A program made the position numbers and the translations under genes. From Bradyrhizobium sp. MOS003 (lineage in GTDB: Bacteria > Pseudomonadota > Alphaproteobacteria > Rhizobiales > Xanthobacteraceae): DNA of 64,000 nt. Within the stretch, counting starts at the first letter, position 1. Each line of letters begins with the position of its first letter. Location: the NCBI RefSeq assembly GCF_003020125.1, contig NZ_PYFW01000001.1:124001-188000 (forward strand), read 5' to 3'. Shown here piece by piece: positions 18,280 to 26,692 of the stretch. The notes under the pieces are model-generated. The model saw only the letters and a program-made list of their open reading frames with translations, made no database searches and was not told where the DNA came from.

Positions 18280-18747
18280 TCAAAACGGTCTTGCGATCAT
18301 CAGCCACAGGATCAGCATCGTCGCACCGAAGCCGGGGAAGCCGAAAGCGAACCAGCGGCGGAACAGAACGAAATAACGCTCCGGAAGCGCACTGCGCTGC
18401 CCGGCCGCCTCGTGGGCGAGATCGCGCATCTCGATCTGCATGAAGACAACGGGAATCCAGAACAGGCCTGCGATGGCATAGAGCGCGAGCGAGGCGAGCA
18501 GCCAGCGTTCCGTGATCGGCGTCGCCGAGAGCAGCATCAGCAACCCGCCCGTCAGCGGCTGAAGGATTACGGCCGACAACGTGAAGATTGCATCCGCGAC
18601 CACCACCACCGAAGCCGTGCGCGCGATGAACGCCACGTCGCTGGTGCGATGCGCCATCAGCATGAAGAAGGCGATGCCGGTTCCGGTGCCGAGGATCACG
18701 ATGGCACCGAGCACATGGAAATACTTGACCAGGACATACAGCGTCAT
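18280..18747 (-). CDS. DUF2269-family integral membrane protein
   Basis: A 155-residue protein with four predicted membrane helices and the DUF2269 opening TLYVLVKYFHVLGAIVILGTGTG. A conserved histidine sits in helix 1, and MLMAHRTSDVAFIARTA follows. The role is not established; histidines in the helices could bind haem, which is speculation. The ATG at 18747 overlaps the hydrolase stop by four bases (ATGA), which fixes the start and shows translational coupling. A longer frame upstream of that ATG lies within the hydrolase gene and is not real. Confidence 0.85.
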   Translation of the reverse strand: MTLYVLVKYFHVLGAIVILGTGTGIAFFMLMAHRTSDVAFIARTASVVVVADAIFTLSAVILQPLTGGLLMLLSATPITERWLLASLALYAIAGLFWIPVVFMQIEMRDLAHEAAGQRSALPERYFVLFRRWFAFGFPGFGATMLILWLMIARPF

Positions 18748-19643
18748 GGCTTCTTGGTCGCTGTCGGCTTGCCCTGGTTCAGCGCACGCGCGAGCTCCCG
18801 GCTCGCGGCGTCGACGCCGGCCTCGCGCTCGATCATCCAATGCCCTTCGCTGCCGACGGCCGGCAAAATGTGGAAGTCGACCTGGCCGCCACTGCCGCGA
18901 AACGCATCGGCCAGCGCTTTCGAAAACGCCGGCGCGAAGTAGCTGTCATCGGTCGCGACGAGCCACGTGACGGGAATCCGCGCGCCCCTGCCGAATTCCG
19001 CTGCGGCCGCAAGAAGCGTGTGCTTCGCGCAGATCCGGTTCGGCTCATCATTGGCATGGCCGCCCCGCCCGGGCGCAAACACCGTGATCGCGGCGATTGC
19101 TTTTGGATCGGCATTGGCGAGCGCGAGCGCACCCCAGCCGCCGGCGGAATGGCCGAGCACGATCGCGGCATCTTTGCGAATGAAATCCTGCCTGCGCAAG
19201 AACTCCAGCGCGAGCCAAATTTCCTCGGCCGTTGCACGGCCCGAGCGCGCATAGTCCGCCTCATCACAGCCGCCCTGGTCCTCGACATAGCGGCCGCCGG
19301 TCGCACCATGGCCGAGCCGCTCCGGCACCAGCACGGCAAAACCGCGCGCGACGAGAAAGGCGGCGAGCGGACGGTACTCCGGCTGCGGCATTTGCGCTCG
19401 ACGCAAGCCATTCTGCGTCGAGGCGTGTGCGACGACCGCAAGCCGGAACGGACCTGCGCCGGTGGGGCGAAACAGCAAGGCACGCGCAGCAATGCCGGTA
19501 TCGGGCGACGGCACAAGCCATTCTTGGCGGCGAAGCAGTTCGCCCTCCTCGCCCGAAGGGCCAAACGTGACCTGAGCGCACAGAGACGCAGTCGACAAAG
19601 CCAGCAGAGACAGGAGCGCGAGGATGATGTCGAGGAGCCGCAT
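18744..19643 (-). CDS. Exported alpha/beta hydrolase (dienelactone hydrolase-like)
   Basis: A 299-residue hydrolase with an N-terminal signal peptide (about residues 1-23, LLALSTASLCA). The nucleophile elbow is GHSAGGW (S166), an HASTQNG oxyanion-type segment lies near residue 73, and a late GSEGHW supplies a candidate catalytic histidine. The family cleaves esters or amides; the substrate is unknown. It is the first gene of a four-gene operon with DUF2269, SDR-DoxX and DCC, linked by overlaps of one to four bases or an eight-base gap. Confidence 0.82.
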   Translation of the reverse strand: MRLLDIILALLSLLALSTASLCAQVTFGPSGEEGELLRRQEWLVPSPDTGIAARALLFRPTGAGPFRLAVVAHASTQNGLRRAQMPQPEYRPLAAFLVARGFAVLVPERLGHGATGGRYVEDQGGCDEADYARSGRATAEEIWLALEFLRRQDFIRKDAAIVLGHSAGGWGALALANADPKAIAAITVFAPGRGGHANDEPNRICAKHTLLAAAAEFGRGARIPVTWLVATDDSYFAPAFSKALADAFRGSGGQVDFHILPAVGSEGHWMIEREAGVDAASRELARALNQGKPTATKKP

Positions 19644-19844
19644 GAATGGCCGGAGGCGAGAACAGCGACAATCAGACTAGTAGGAACGAATCAATATCGG
19701 CAGACTTTCTGCGTTGCCATCGCCGTTCATTCGTTGCCGCAGAGGGAGTTTTGCACCGACGCGTGGCATGCCGGTGCCATTCGAGTCGGCGTCTTGTCTT
19801 TTTTCGATACAACATGGTTAGGAACTGATGCACAAAATCCACAC

Positions 19845-19861
19845 GTTAACCGATAATTAAC
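19845..19861 (+). promoter_or_regulatory. Candidate CtrA-binding box
   Basis: The sequence GTTAACCGATAATTAAC contains TTAAC-N6-TTAAC, an exact match to the alphaproteobacterial CtrA consensus TTAA-N7-TTAAC. It lies 45 bases upstream of the GNAT start and about 200 bases upstream of the divergent hydrolase operon. Confidence 0.55.
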
Positions 19862-19905
19862 GATAGGTCTTGCCGCCGGCGCGGCGACTTGGTTTGATTG
19901 CGTCC

Positions 19906-20415
19906 ATGAGCACAACCCTGATCGAGGTCCGACCGGCCAAAGCTGCAGATGCAACTGCGGTGGCGTCAACTCATGACGAAGCATGGCGCTCGGCCTATCA
20001 GGGCATCATCCCCGGCGCCGAGCTGGAAAAGCTGATCAACCGCCGCGGCCCGCAATGGTGGGACAGCGCGATCCGCAAGGGCAGCCGTGTCAGCGTGCTC
20101 GTGTTCAGCGACAAGATCGCAGGGTACGCCAATTACGGCCGCAACCGCGCCCGCAGCCTGCATTTCGACGGCGAGATCTACGAGCTTTACCTGCGCCCCG
20201 AATTCCAGGGCCTTGGTTTCGGCCGCCGCCTGTTCACCTCTGCCCGCCGCGACCTGATGCAGAGCGGGCTGAAGAGCATGGTGGTGTGGGCGCTCTCGGA
20301 CAACGACCCAGCGACGGAGTTCTACCGGGCCTTGGGGGGCCGTATGGTGGCACGCTCCTCGGAGCGGTTCGGGCCGAAGTCGCTCGACAAGGTTGCCTTC
20401 GCCTGGACCAATTGA
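19906..20415 (+). CDS. GNAT-family N-acetyltransferase
   Basis: A 169-residue acetyltransferase. The acetyl-CoA-binding motif A reads LRPEFQGLGFGRRLF (about residues 93-107, Q/RxxGxG/A pattern), preceded by the beta-strand EIYELY and followed by ALSDNDPATEFYRALGG, typical of motif B. The substrate is unknown. The start at 19906 (MSTTLIEV) is preferred over an upstream in-frame start at 19870. It is monocistronic with a candidate CtrA site upstream, suggesting cell-cycle-linked expression. Confidence 0.9.
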   Translation: MSTTLIEVRPAKAADATAVASTHDEAWRSAYQGIIPGAELEKLINRRGPQWWDSAIRKGSRVSVLVFSDKIAGYANYGRNRARSLHFDGEIYELYLRPEFQGLGFGRRLFTSARRDLMQSGLKSMVVWALSDNDPATEFYRALGGRMVARSSERFGPKSLDKVAFAWTN

Positions 20416-20592
20416 GCTGCTGAAAGCCTATCCGGCAGCGTTTTCCGTCCGTCGATACCGTTGCCTTTGAGCCGGTGATCTCCGGATTCATTATTTCACA
20501 AAAACGCGATGGATCAGCGGGCCAACCCCGCGTATGACAGCGCCAAAATCGCTGCCGGGCGCGATTTATCCTCGGCAACAACGGAGCCTTCA

Positions 20593-21135
20593 ATGCGTAT
20601 CGATGCGATCTCGATCGGGAAAAACGTACCACACGAAGTCAACGTCCTCATCGAAGTCCCCGTGGGCGGCGAACCGATCAAGTACGAGATGGACAAGGAA
20701 GCCGGCACGCTTGTGGTCGACCGTTTCCTCTACACGCCGATGCGTTACCCCGGTAACTACGGTTTCATCCCGCATACTTTGTCGGATGACGGCGACCCCT
20801 GCGACGTTCTGATCATCAACACCCGCGCCATCATTCCCGGCGCCGTCATGAGCGTGCGCCCGGTCGGCGTGTTGTTCATGGAGGACGAAGCCGGCGGCGA
20901 CGAGAAGATTCTGGCGGTGCCGTCATCGAAGCTGACGCAGCGCTACGACAAGGTGAAAACGTACTCCGACCTGCCCGACATCACGCTGCAGCAGATCCAG
21001 CACTTCTTCGAGCACTACAAGGATCTCGAGAAGGGCAAATGGGTGAAGATCCTGCGCTGGGGCGGCCCGGAGGACGCGCACAAGCTGATCCTCGAAGGCA
21101 TGGATCGCGAGGAAAAGAAAAAGAACAAGGGCTGA
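20593..21135 (+). CDS. ppa: Inorganic pyrophosphatase
   Basis: A 180-residue family I soluble pyrophosphatase of normal length. Metal and substrate residues are intact: KYEMDKEAG and [20 protein letters not shown] near residues 40-62, then the signature [10 protein letters not shown] (about 65-74) with the aspartates that bind Mg. It hydrolyses pyrophosphate to phosphate and pulls biosynthetic reactions forward. The start is at 20593 (MRIDAISIG), preceded by GGAG. Repeat family C follows the stop codon. Confidence 0.96.
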   Translation: MRIDAISIGKNVPHEVNVLIEVPVGGEPIKYEMDKEAGTLVVDRFLYTPMRYPGNYGFIPHTLSDDGDPCDVLIINTRAIIPGAVMSVRPVGVLFMEDEAGGDEKILAVPSSKLTQRYDKVKTYSDLPDITLQQIQHFFEHYKDLEKGKWVKILRWGGPEDAHKLILEGMDREEKKKNKG

Positions 21136-21140
21136 GCTTC

Positions 21141-21200
21141 TGGGCCCCCGCTCAGCAGCGCACCGCTGAAGAAGCGCTGCGCTGCGTCCGGGGCACGAGA
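21141..21200. repeat. Intergenic repeat, family C (short copy)
   Basis: TGGGCCCCCGCTCAGCAGCG is followed by GCTGCGCTGCGTCCGGGGCA. The two parts are imperfect inverted copies and resemble portions of the copies at 15087-15220 and 52401-52511. It lies between the convergent ppa and folD genes. Confidence 0.6.
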
Positions 21201-21206
21201 GTTCAG

Positions 21207-22091
21207 CTACACCGCCGGCTTCGGTAGTTCGGCGATCGCGCAGGCCGCTCGCAGCGTGTTGACCAAGAGGCACGCAACGGTCATCTGGCCGACGCCGCCC
21301 GGCACCGGCGTGACCGCGCCGGCAACCCCAAGCGCTTCCTGATAGGCGACGTCGCCGACGAGGCGCGTCTTGCCGTCTTCCTTGGGTATCCGGTTGATGC
21401 CGACGTCGATCACGGTTGCGCCCGGCTTCAGCCAATCACCGCGCACCATCTCGGGCCTGCCGACCGCGGCGTAGACGAGATCGGCCCGCTTCACGAGCCC
21501 GGGCAGGTCGCGCGAGCGCGAATGCGCGATCGTCACCGTGGCGTTCTCGTTCAGCAACAATTGCACCAAGGGGCGGCCGACCAGATTGGAGCGGCCGATG
21601 ACGATGGCGTTCATGCCTTCCAGCGAAGCGTGCACGCTCTTGGTCAGGATGATGCAGCCAAGGGGCGTGCAGGGCGACAGCGCCTCGAAGCCGCCGGCGA
21701 GCCGACCGGCATTGTTCGGATGCAGCCCGTCGACGTCCTTGGCGGGGTCGATGGCGTTGACGACGGCTTCGGTGTTCAGCGCTTTCGGCAGCGGCAGCTG
21801 CACCAGAATGCCGTGCACGGCCGGATCGCGGTTGAGCTTTGCGACCAGCGCCAGGAGATCTGCCTGCGACACATCGGCCGGCAGCTTATGCTCGAACGAG
21901 GCCATGCCGGCGGCCTGGGTCTGGGTGTGCTTGGAGCGGACATAAACCTCGCTGGCGGGGTCGCTGCCGACCAGCACGACCGCCAGCCCCGGCACCAGAT
22001 TGTGCTCTCGCCTGACGCGGGCGACCTCCTCGGCGACGCGGGCGCGAAGCTCCGCGGCGATGACTTTTCCATCGATGATCTCAGCGGTCAT
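21207..22091 (-). CDS. folD: Bifunctional methylenetetrahydrofolate dehydrogenase/cyclohydrolase
   Basis: A 294-residue FolD of standard length that interconverts methylene-, methenyl- and formyl-tetrahydrofolate in one-carbon metabolism. It shows [14 protein letters not shown] with the catalytic lysine (about residue 56), [34 protein letters not shown] (nucleotide site) and [13 protein letters not shown]. The start is at 22091 (MTAEIIDG). It ends a minus-strand cluster yggT-yggU-folD, with ten bases between yggU and folD, so it is probably co-transcribed with them. Confidence 0.96.
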   Translation of the reverse strand: MTAEIIDGKVIAAELRARVAEEVARVRREHNLVPGLAVVLVGSDPASEVYVRSKHTQTQAAGMASFEHKLPADVSQADLLALVAKLNRDPAVHGILVQLPLPKALNTEAVVNAIDPAKDVDGLHPNNAGRLAGGFEALSPCTPLGCIILTKSVHASLEGMNAIVIGRSNLVGRPLVQLLLNENATVTIAHSRSRDLPGLVKRADLVYAAVGRPEMVRGDWLKPGATVIDVGINRIPKEDGKTRLVGDVAYQEALGVAGAVTPVPGGVGQMTVACLLVNTLRAACAIAELPKPAV

Positions 22092-22101
22092 GTCAGTTCC
22101 C

Positions 22102-22446
22102 TCAGTCTTTCGATTGGGCCGAGACCAGCTGGCGCAGGGCTTCGCCGAGCCGTGCCGGATCGCCATCGACCGCGATCTGCTTCAGCCGCGAGGTGGCGCC
22201 GGACAGGAGCTTCACGCCGGCTTTGGGGACGCCCAGCGATTTCGCCAGCAGGACCAGAACAGCGTTGTTGGCTTCGCCACCATCGGCGATGGCGCGCACC
22301 CGCACCTTGAGCACGCTGCGGCCGTCGGCCAATTGCTCGATCCCGTCGATGCCGTCGCGACCGCCGCGCGGCGTCACCCGCAGCGCGATGCTGATGCCTG
22401 CGGCCGAATAACGCCAGGGTTCCTTACAAGCTACGTTGGCAACCAA
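22102..22446 (-). CDS. DUF167/YggU-family protein
   Basis: A protein of about 114 residues with the DUF167 pattern: [59 protein letters not shown]. The family is small and conserved but of unknown function. No ATG is suitably placed; the frame runs open through yggT. A TTG at 22446 preceded by GGAG, 14 bases after the yggT stop, is the best start I can see. The order yggT-yggU is conserved in many proteobacteria. Confidence 0.8.
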   Translation of the reverse strand: MVANVACKEPWRYSAAGISIALRVTPRGGRDGIDGIEQLADGRSVLKVRVRAIADGGEANNAVLVLLAKSLGVPKAGVKLLSGATSRLKQIAVDGDPARLGEALRQLVSAQSKD

Positions 22447-22460
22447 GGGCTCCAGCCCGC

Positions 22461-22751
22461 TCAGACCACGTTCGGGTAGATGTAGTACAGGATCACCCGC
22501 TCGATGAACATGATGAGCAGGATCAGGATGATCGGCGAGATGTCGAGACCGCCGAGACTGGGCAGGAAATTGCGAATCGGCGCCAGCACCGGCTCGGTGA
22601 TCCGGTACAGGAACTCCGCCACCGCCGACACGAACTGGTTTCGCGTGTTCACGACGTTGAAGGCGATCAGCCAGGACAGGATCGCAGAGGCGATCAGCAG
22701 CCAGACGTAGAGGTCGAGCACGATGATGACGATGTCGAGAACGGCACGCAT
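22461..22751 (-). CDS. YggT-family integral membrane protein
   Basis: A 96-residue protein with two hydrophobic regions (about 5-27 and 68-92). The characteristic NTRNQFVSAVAEFLYRITEPVLAPIRNFLP loop lies between them, with the family's TEP-x-LxPIR motif. YggT proteins are linked to osmotic stress and membrane or cell-division functions in different bacteria; the mechanism is not settled. It is the first gene of the yggT-yggU-folD cluster. Confidence 0.88.
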   Translation of the reverse strand: MRAVLDIVIIVLDLYVWLLIASAILSWLIAFNVVNTRNQFVSAVAEFLYRITEPVLAPIRNFLPSLGGLDISPIILILLIMFIERVILYYIYPNVV

Positions 22752-22896
22752 GATTTGAAAGACTCTGGCTTTTGAAGATTCTGGCTATCAAACTCTGGCT
22801 ACGGCTGGATTGACGCCTTTTGCTAGATATCGGTTCCCCCCCGCCCAAACAAGGGAAGTCGGTGCCAGGATGGCTAAAACCGGGTAACTGCCGTCC

Positions 22897-22924
22897 TTGA
22901 CTTGACCTTGGCGGGGACTTAAAT
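22897..22924 (+). promoter_or_regulatory. Candidate promoter for tRNA-Ala
   Basis: TTGACT (22897-22902) and TTAAAT (22919-22924) are 16 bases apart, 45 bases before the tRNA. The spacing fits a sigma-70 promoter with a short 5' leader. Confidence 0.45.
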
Positions 22925-22968
22925 GGCGCCCGGTTGTCGGCCGCGTTTACCAGAGCGGCCAGCAAAAA

Positions 22969-23044
<76 letters not shown>

Positions 23045-23157
23045 CGCTTCGCCCTTCGGGCTACGCGTGGCGCGGCCACGAGGAGCCCAAAGGGTGAAGC
23101 GTGGTGTCCGTCGAAGCCCGCAGGGCCAAGACGGACTGTCTCTCCAACTTTCTCCCC

Positions 23158-23970
23158 CTACCTCGCCGTAAACCGCGGCGGCCGCTTCTCCATGAAGCTC
23201 GCGACCCCCTCCCGGAAATCGCTGCCGGCCAGCGCCACCATCATCTCCCGATTGGCTTCGATCGTGGCCTCGGCCAGCGTCTGGAACGGCACCTCGTAGA
23301 GCTGGCGCTTGATCACGGCCATTGCGCTCGGCGATACGAAATCGGCGAGGTCGCGCGCATAGGCATAGGTCTCCTCGCGCAGCTTCTCCGGCGGGCAGAG
23401 CCTGTTCACCAGACCGATCCGCAACGCTTCGTCGCTTCCAACGCGCCTCGCCGAGAGCAGCAGATCCATCGCGTTGGCGTGGCCGACGATGCGCGGCAGC
23501 ATCCAGGAAATGCCGTGCTCGGCAATCAGGCCGCGCCGCGCGAAGGCGGTCGTGAACACGGTGTTGTCGGCGGCAAAGCGCAGGTCGCAATAGAGCGCGT
23601 GCACGAGGCCGATGCCGGCCGTGGCGCCATTGAGCATGGCGATCACAGGCTTCTTGATCGACGGATAGAAACCGTAGCGCGTCTGCCAGTCCGGACGCCG
23701 GTTCATGTCGAACGGAGGCAGATTCGTTGCGCGCCTGACGTCATCGGGGTCGAGCCCCTTCAGCGCATCCATGTCGGCGCCGGCACAGAAGGCGCGGCCC
23801 GCGCCGGTGAGAATGATGACGCGGACATTCTCATCATTGCTCGACGCTTCCATCGCGTGACGTACGTCGCGCTCCATGGTCGGCGTCCATGCATTCATGC
23901 GATCGGGACGATTCAGCGTGATGGTCGCGATCTTGTCGCTCACCTCATAGAGAATGTGCTCGTAGGCCAT
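23158..23970 (-). CDS. Enoyl-CoA hydratase/isomerase family protein
   Basis: A 270-residue crotonase-fold protein. It has the NRPDRMNAW start, the oxyanion-hole segments GAGRAFCAGADMDALKG (about 56-72) and NGATAGIGLVHALYCDLRFAA (about 113-133), and the acidic RRGLIAEHGISWMLPRIVG region carrying a catalytic-type glutamate. It probably hydrates or isomerises an enoyl-CoA in fatty-acid or aromatic degradation; the exact substrate cannot be told. It is a single gene downstream of tRNA-Ala on the opposite strand. Confidence 0.9.
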   Translation of the reverse strand: MAYEHILYEVSDKIATITLNRPDRMNAWTPTMERDVRHAMEASSNDENVRVIILTGAGRAFCAGADMDALKGLDPDDVRRATNLPPFDMNRRPDWQTRYGFYPSIKKPVIAMLNGATAGIGLVHALYCDLRFAADNTVFTTAFARRGLIAEHGISWMLPRIVGHANAMDLLLSARRVGSDEALRIGLVNRLCPPEKLREETYAYARDLADFVSPSAMAVIKRQLYEVPFQTLAEATIEANREMMVALAGSDFREGVASFMEKRPPRFTAR

Positions 23971-24077
23971 GGCGCTCTCCCTTTGCTTTCCGGCGCGTTC
24001 GACGCTCGTTGGCTATGAGCCTAGCATATACAGAGAGAAGGCAGAGACTTGCGCCAAGAACCTGCGCGAAAGCGCGA

Positions 24078-24872
24078 TCACTCGGCGGCTTGCGCCAGCA
24101 CCGGCCGGCGCGCCAGCCAGCCGTCGATGAAATGGTCGAGCCAGGCGCGCTCTGCGGCATCGTACACGGCACGATCGGCGAAATGATGATGCCGCTGCCG
24201 CGCACCGGGCGCGCTGAAGCCGTCATAGCCGCGCGTGGTCCAGCGATGCATCATCGCGTAGGTCACGTCAGGATGAAATTGCACACCGAAGGCATTGCCG
24301 GCGCGGAACGCCTGCACCGGAAAATCGTCGCCTTCTGCCAGCAGCTCCGTGCCGACAGGCAGCTCGAATCCCTCGCGATGCCAGTGATAGACCTGGGCCG
24401 GCCAGGCCGGGCAGAGCGCGTGGCCCGCGGCTGTGGGCCGGATCGGGTAGTAGCCGATCTGGGTCAGCGCATCGGCATGCGGCGCGACGAGGGCGCCGAG
24501 CTGCTTCGCCAGCATTTGGGCACCAAGGCAGATGCCGAGAAACGGCCGCTGCTCGCGGAGCGGAATTTCGATCCAGTCGATCTCACGGCGGATGTAGTCG
24601 TCGGGATCATTGGCGCTCATCGGGCCGCCGAAGACGACGGCGCCGGCATGCCGGTCGAGTGTCTCGGGGAGGGAATCACCGAAGCGGGGACGGCGAATGT
24701 CGAGGCGATGGCCGAGCGCGCTGAGCGCATTGCCGACGCGACCGGGGGTCGAGGATTCCTGATGCAGAATGATGAGAATCGGCAACTTCGTTTCGGAGGC
24801 GGCCGCACCCGGCGCCCTTCGGGTGAAGGGCACCACCTCTGCGCCACCAAACCTGTCCGTCCGGAACGACAT
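24078..24872 (-). CDS. Class I glutamine amidotransferase-like protein
   Basis: A 264-residue protein with the GATase class I triad: nucleophile C115 in FLGICLGAQMLAKQLG, and the C-terminal histidine in FGVQFHPDVT with a downstream acidic residue. AGAVVFGGPMSANDPDDY is also typical. Free-standing members resemble GMP synthase amidotransferase domains or gamma-glutamyl hydrolases such as PuuD; no synthase partner is adjacent, so the acceptor is unknown. The N-terminal 28 residues precede the conserved fold and the true start may lie further in. Confidence 0.85.
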   Translation of the reverse strand: MSFRTDRFGGAEVVPFTRRAPGAAASETKLPILIILHQESSTPGRVGNALSALGHRLDIRRPRFGDSLPETLDRHAGAVVFGGPMSANDPDDYIRREIDWIEIPLREQRPFLGICLGAQMLAKQLGALVAPHADALTQIGYYPIRPTAAGHALCPAWPAQVYHWHREGFELPVGTELLAEGDDFPVQAFRAGNAFGVQFHPDVTYAMMHRWTTRGYDGFSAPGARQRHHHFADRAVYDAAERAWLDHFIDGWLARRPVLAQAAE

Positions 24873-24993
24873 GGCCTCTGCGAGTGCTATCGGTTCAGAC
24901 CGCCAGCATAACTAAGCGATGGTTAACATCGTGTGAGTTCGCGCACACATCAAAACCAAAGCAAGCTCCGGGCCAATACGGGCGCTTCGAGAC

Positions 24994-25773
24994 CTAATGC
25001 CTCTGCCTCTGGAACCGACTGGTGGCGGCTAGGATGAAGCCCCGCGGGAAGAAACGCAGCGCAAAGGGCACAATCTTGATGCCGAGACCGGGCAGCACTG
25101 CCCGTTTGTTGGCCATCAGGCCACGGTAGGCCTCCCGTGCAACCTCGGCGGCCGAAACATTGAGAAGCGCCGTATCATGTCCGGAGCCGACGCCGGCACG
25201 CGCCTGGAATTCGGTCGGCACGGGACCTGGGCAAAGCACGGTGACGCGAACGCCGCGCGGCGCGAGCTCGGCCCGGAGCGCTTCGGTGAAGGAAATCACG
25301 TAGGCCTTGGAGGCATAATAGACGGCCATGCCGGGACCGGGCAGGAAGCCCGCGACCGAGCCGACATTGAGAAGACCGCCCTTGTTCCTGATGAGTTGAT
25401 CGGCGAAGCGCAGCGACAAATCCGTCAGGGCCCGCACGTTGACATCGACAATCCCAACCTGCTCGTCGCGATCGCGCTCGATGGCATCGCCGAACACACC
25501 GAAGCCGGCATTGTTGACGAGGTGATCGAGCTCGACGCCTTCGGCGACCAGCGCCGCCGCGATCGTCTCGCCGGCGTCGGGGTTCTCGAGATCGCAGGCA
25601 ATCACGATCGGCTTCCTGCCGCCCTTGGCGGCGAGCTCGTTCGCGAGCGCCTCCAATCGATCCGCGCGCCGCGCCGTCAATGCGAGGCGATGTCCTTTGG
25701 CGGCAAACACGCGCGCCAGCTCCGCACCTATGCCCGCCGAAGCACCGGTGATCAACGTTACCCGCTCGGTCAC
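24994..25773 (-). CDS. SDR-family oxidoreductase
   Basis: A 259-residue classical short-chain dehydrogenase. It has LITGASAGIGAELARVF near the N-terminus, CDLENPD, LVNNAGFGVFGD, and the catalytic Ser in NVGSVAGF with YYASK (about residues 149-153). The C-terminal ARGxxxxLPGLGIKIV region resembles DltE/YqjQ-type ketoreductases. The substrate is unknown. I chose the GTG at 25773, because the upstream open frame reads through poorly conserved intergenic sequence. Confidence 0.87.
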   Translation of the reverse strand: MTERVTLITGASAGIGAELARVFAAKGHRLALTARRADRLEALANELAAKGGRKPIVIACDLENPDAGETIAAALVAEGVELDHLVNNAGFGVFGDAIERDRDEQVGIVDVNVRALTDLSLRFADQLIRNKGGLLNVGSVAGFLPGPGMAVYYASKAYVISFTEALRAELAPRGVRVTVLCPGPVPTEFQARAGVGSGHDTALLNVSAAEVAREAYRGLMANKRAVLPGLGIKIVPFALRFFPRGFILAATSRFQRQRH

Positions 25774-26016
25774 GATAAAAGTCTCTTGAATTGAAGTTCT
25801 TGGCCCCGCCAAGTTCTTCGCCCTGCAATGGCGGAACGAGAGCATAAGCCGTGAGCGACAGGCAAGCGGCGTCGGCCGCATGGCCGCTTGAGCGGGCGAC
25901 AGGGGGAGCAGGAAAACCGGGAATTTACGGATGAATCCGGAGCCGGACGGGCGGCACTTACATTAAAGTTTCGTCATGTGGTCAGCACAACCGGCCATCC
26001 GCCGGTTTTGCGCGGA

Positions 26017-26505
26017 TCAGCCGCCGACGGCGCTGTCCTTCACTTGACCAGCGGCGCGCTCCGCCACCGTATGCTTCAGGTCGATCCGGTCGCGCTGGGA
26101 GATGCCGAGCAGATCGGAAGCGCGCCAGACGACGTTGTCTTCGAATTCGGAGACTTGGCCGTCGGCATAGACCAGCTCCCACATCATCCGGACGATGCGC
26201 TTGCGGCCGTCTTCGTCGAGCGAGCGCATGATGACACTGGTGAAGTGATAGAGGTCCACCGCCTCGCCCTCGACCTGGGTAGCGTCCGCAATCAGGCGAT
26301 CCGCAGTGCCGCGATCGAGCCCAAAATGGCTTTCGATCAGGCTGTGCAGCTTGCGCTGCTCACTCGCGCTCGGCTGGCCGTCCAGCGAGACCACATGGAC
26401 CAGCAGCGCAGTGGCAGCCAACCGATAATCGCTGTCACCGAACGTGCGGCCCTGGTCATGGGGGGCGACAATGTCGGCGATGAATTGACGCAGGCCGTCG
26501 AGCAT
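26017..26505 (-). CDS. TerB-family protein
   Basis: A 162-residue all-helical protein with the TerB pattern: AATALLVHVVSLDGQPSASEQRKLHSLIE (about 30-58) and a second repeat MMWELVYADGQVSEFEDNVVWRASDLLGIS (about 107-136). Acidic residues after each VxxDGxxS or VYADGxxS turn probably bind metal. The family is named for tellurite resistance but occurs widely alone, as here, so resistance cannot be assumed. It is monocistronic, 187 bases after the adenylate cyclase coding region. Confidence 0.85.
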   Translation of the reverse strand: MLDGLRQFIADIVAPHDQGRTFGDSDYRLAATALLVHVVSLDGQPSASEQRKLHSLIESHFGLDRGTADRLIADATQVEGEAVDLYHFTSVIMRSLDEDGRKRIVRMMWELVYADGQVSEFEDNVVWRASDLLGISQRDRIDLKHTVAERAAGQVKDSAVGG

Positions 26506-26692
26506 AAGGTCCTACCGAGATCGATGCAGCCGCGAGGCGCGGCCGTTACCAGCATTATATGAGCAGGAAACTCAACCGGCGCAACGTGCGTCAGTTCCGC
26601 GCGCAGCATTACGTTTCCGCAATCTGGGCCGTCTCATTCGCCGTCATGGCCCGGCCTGTCGAGGGCGGCTTGGAGCCGCCATCGACCATCCC

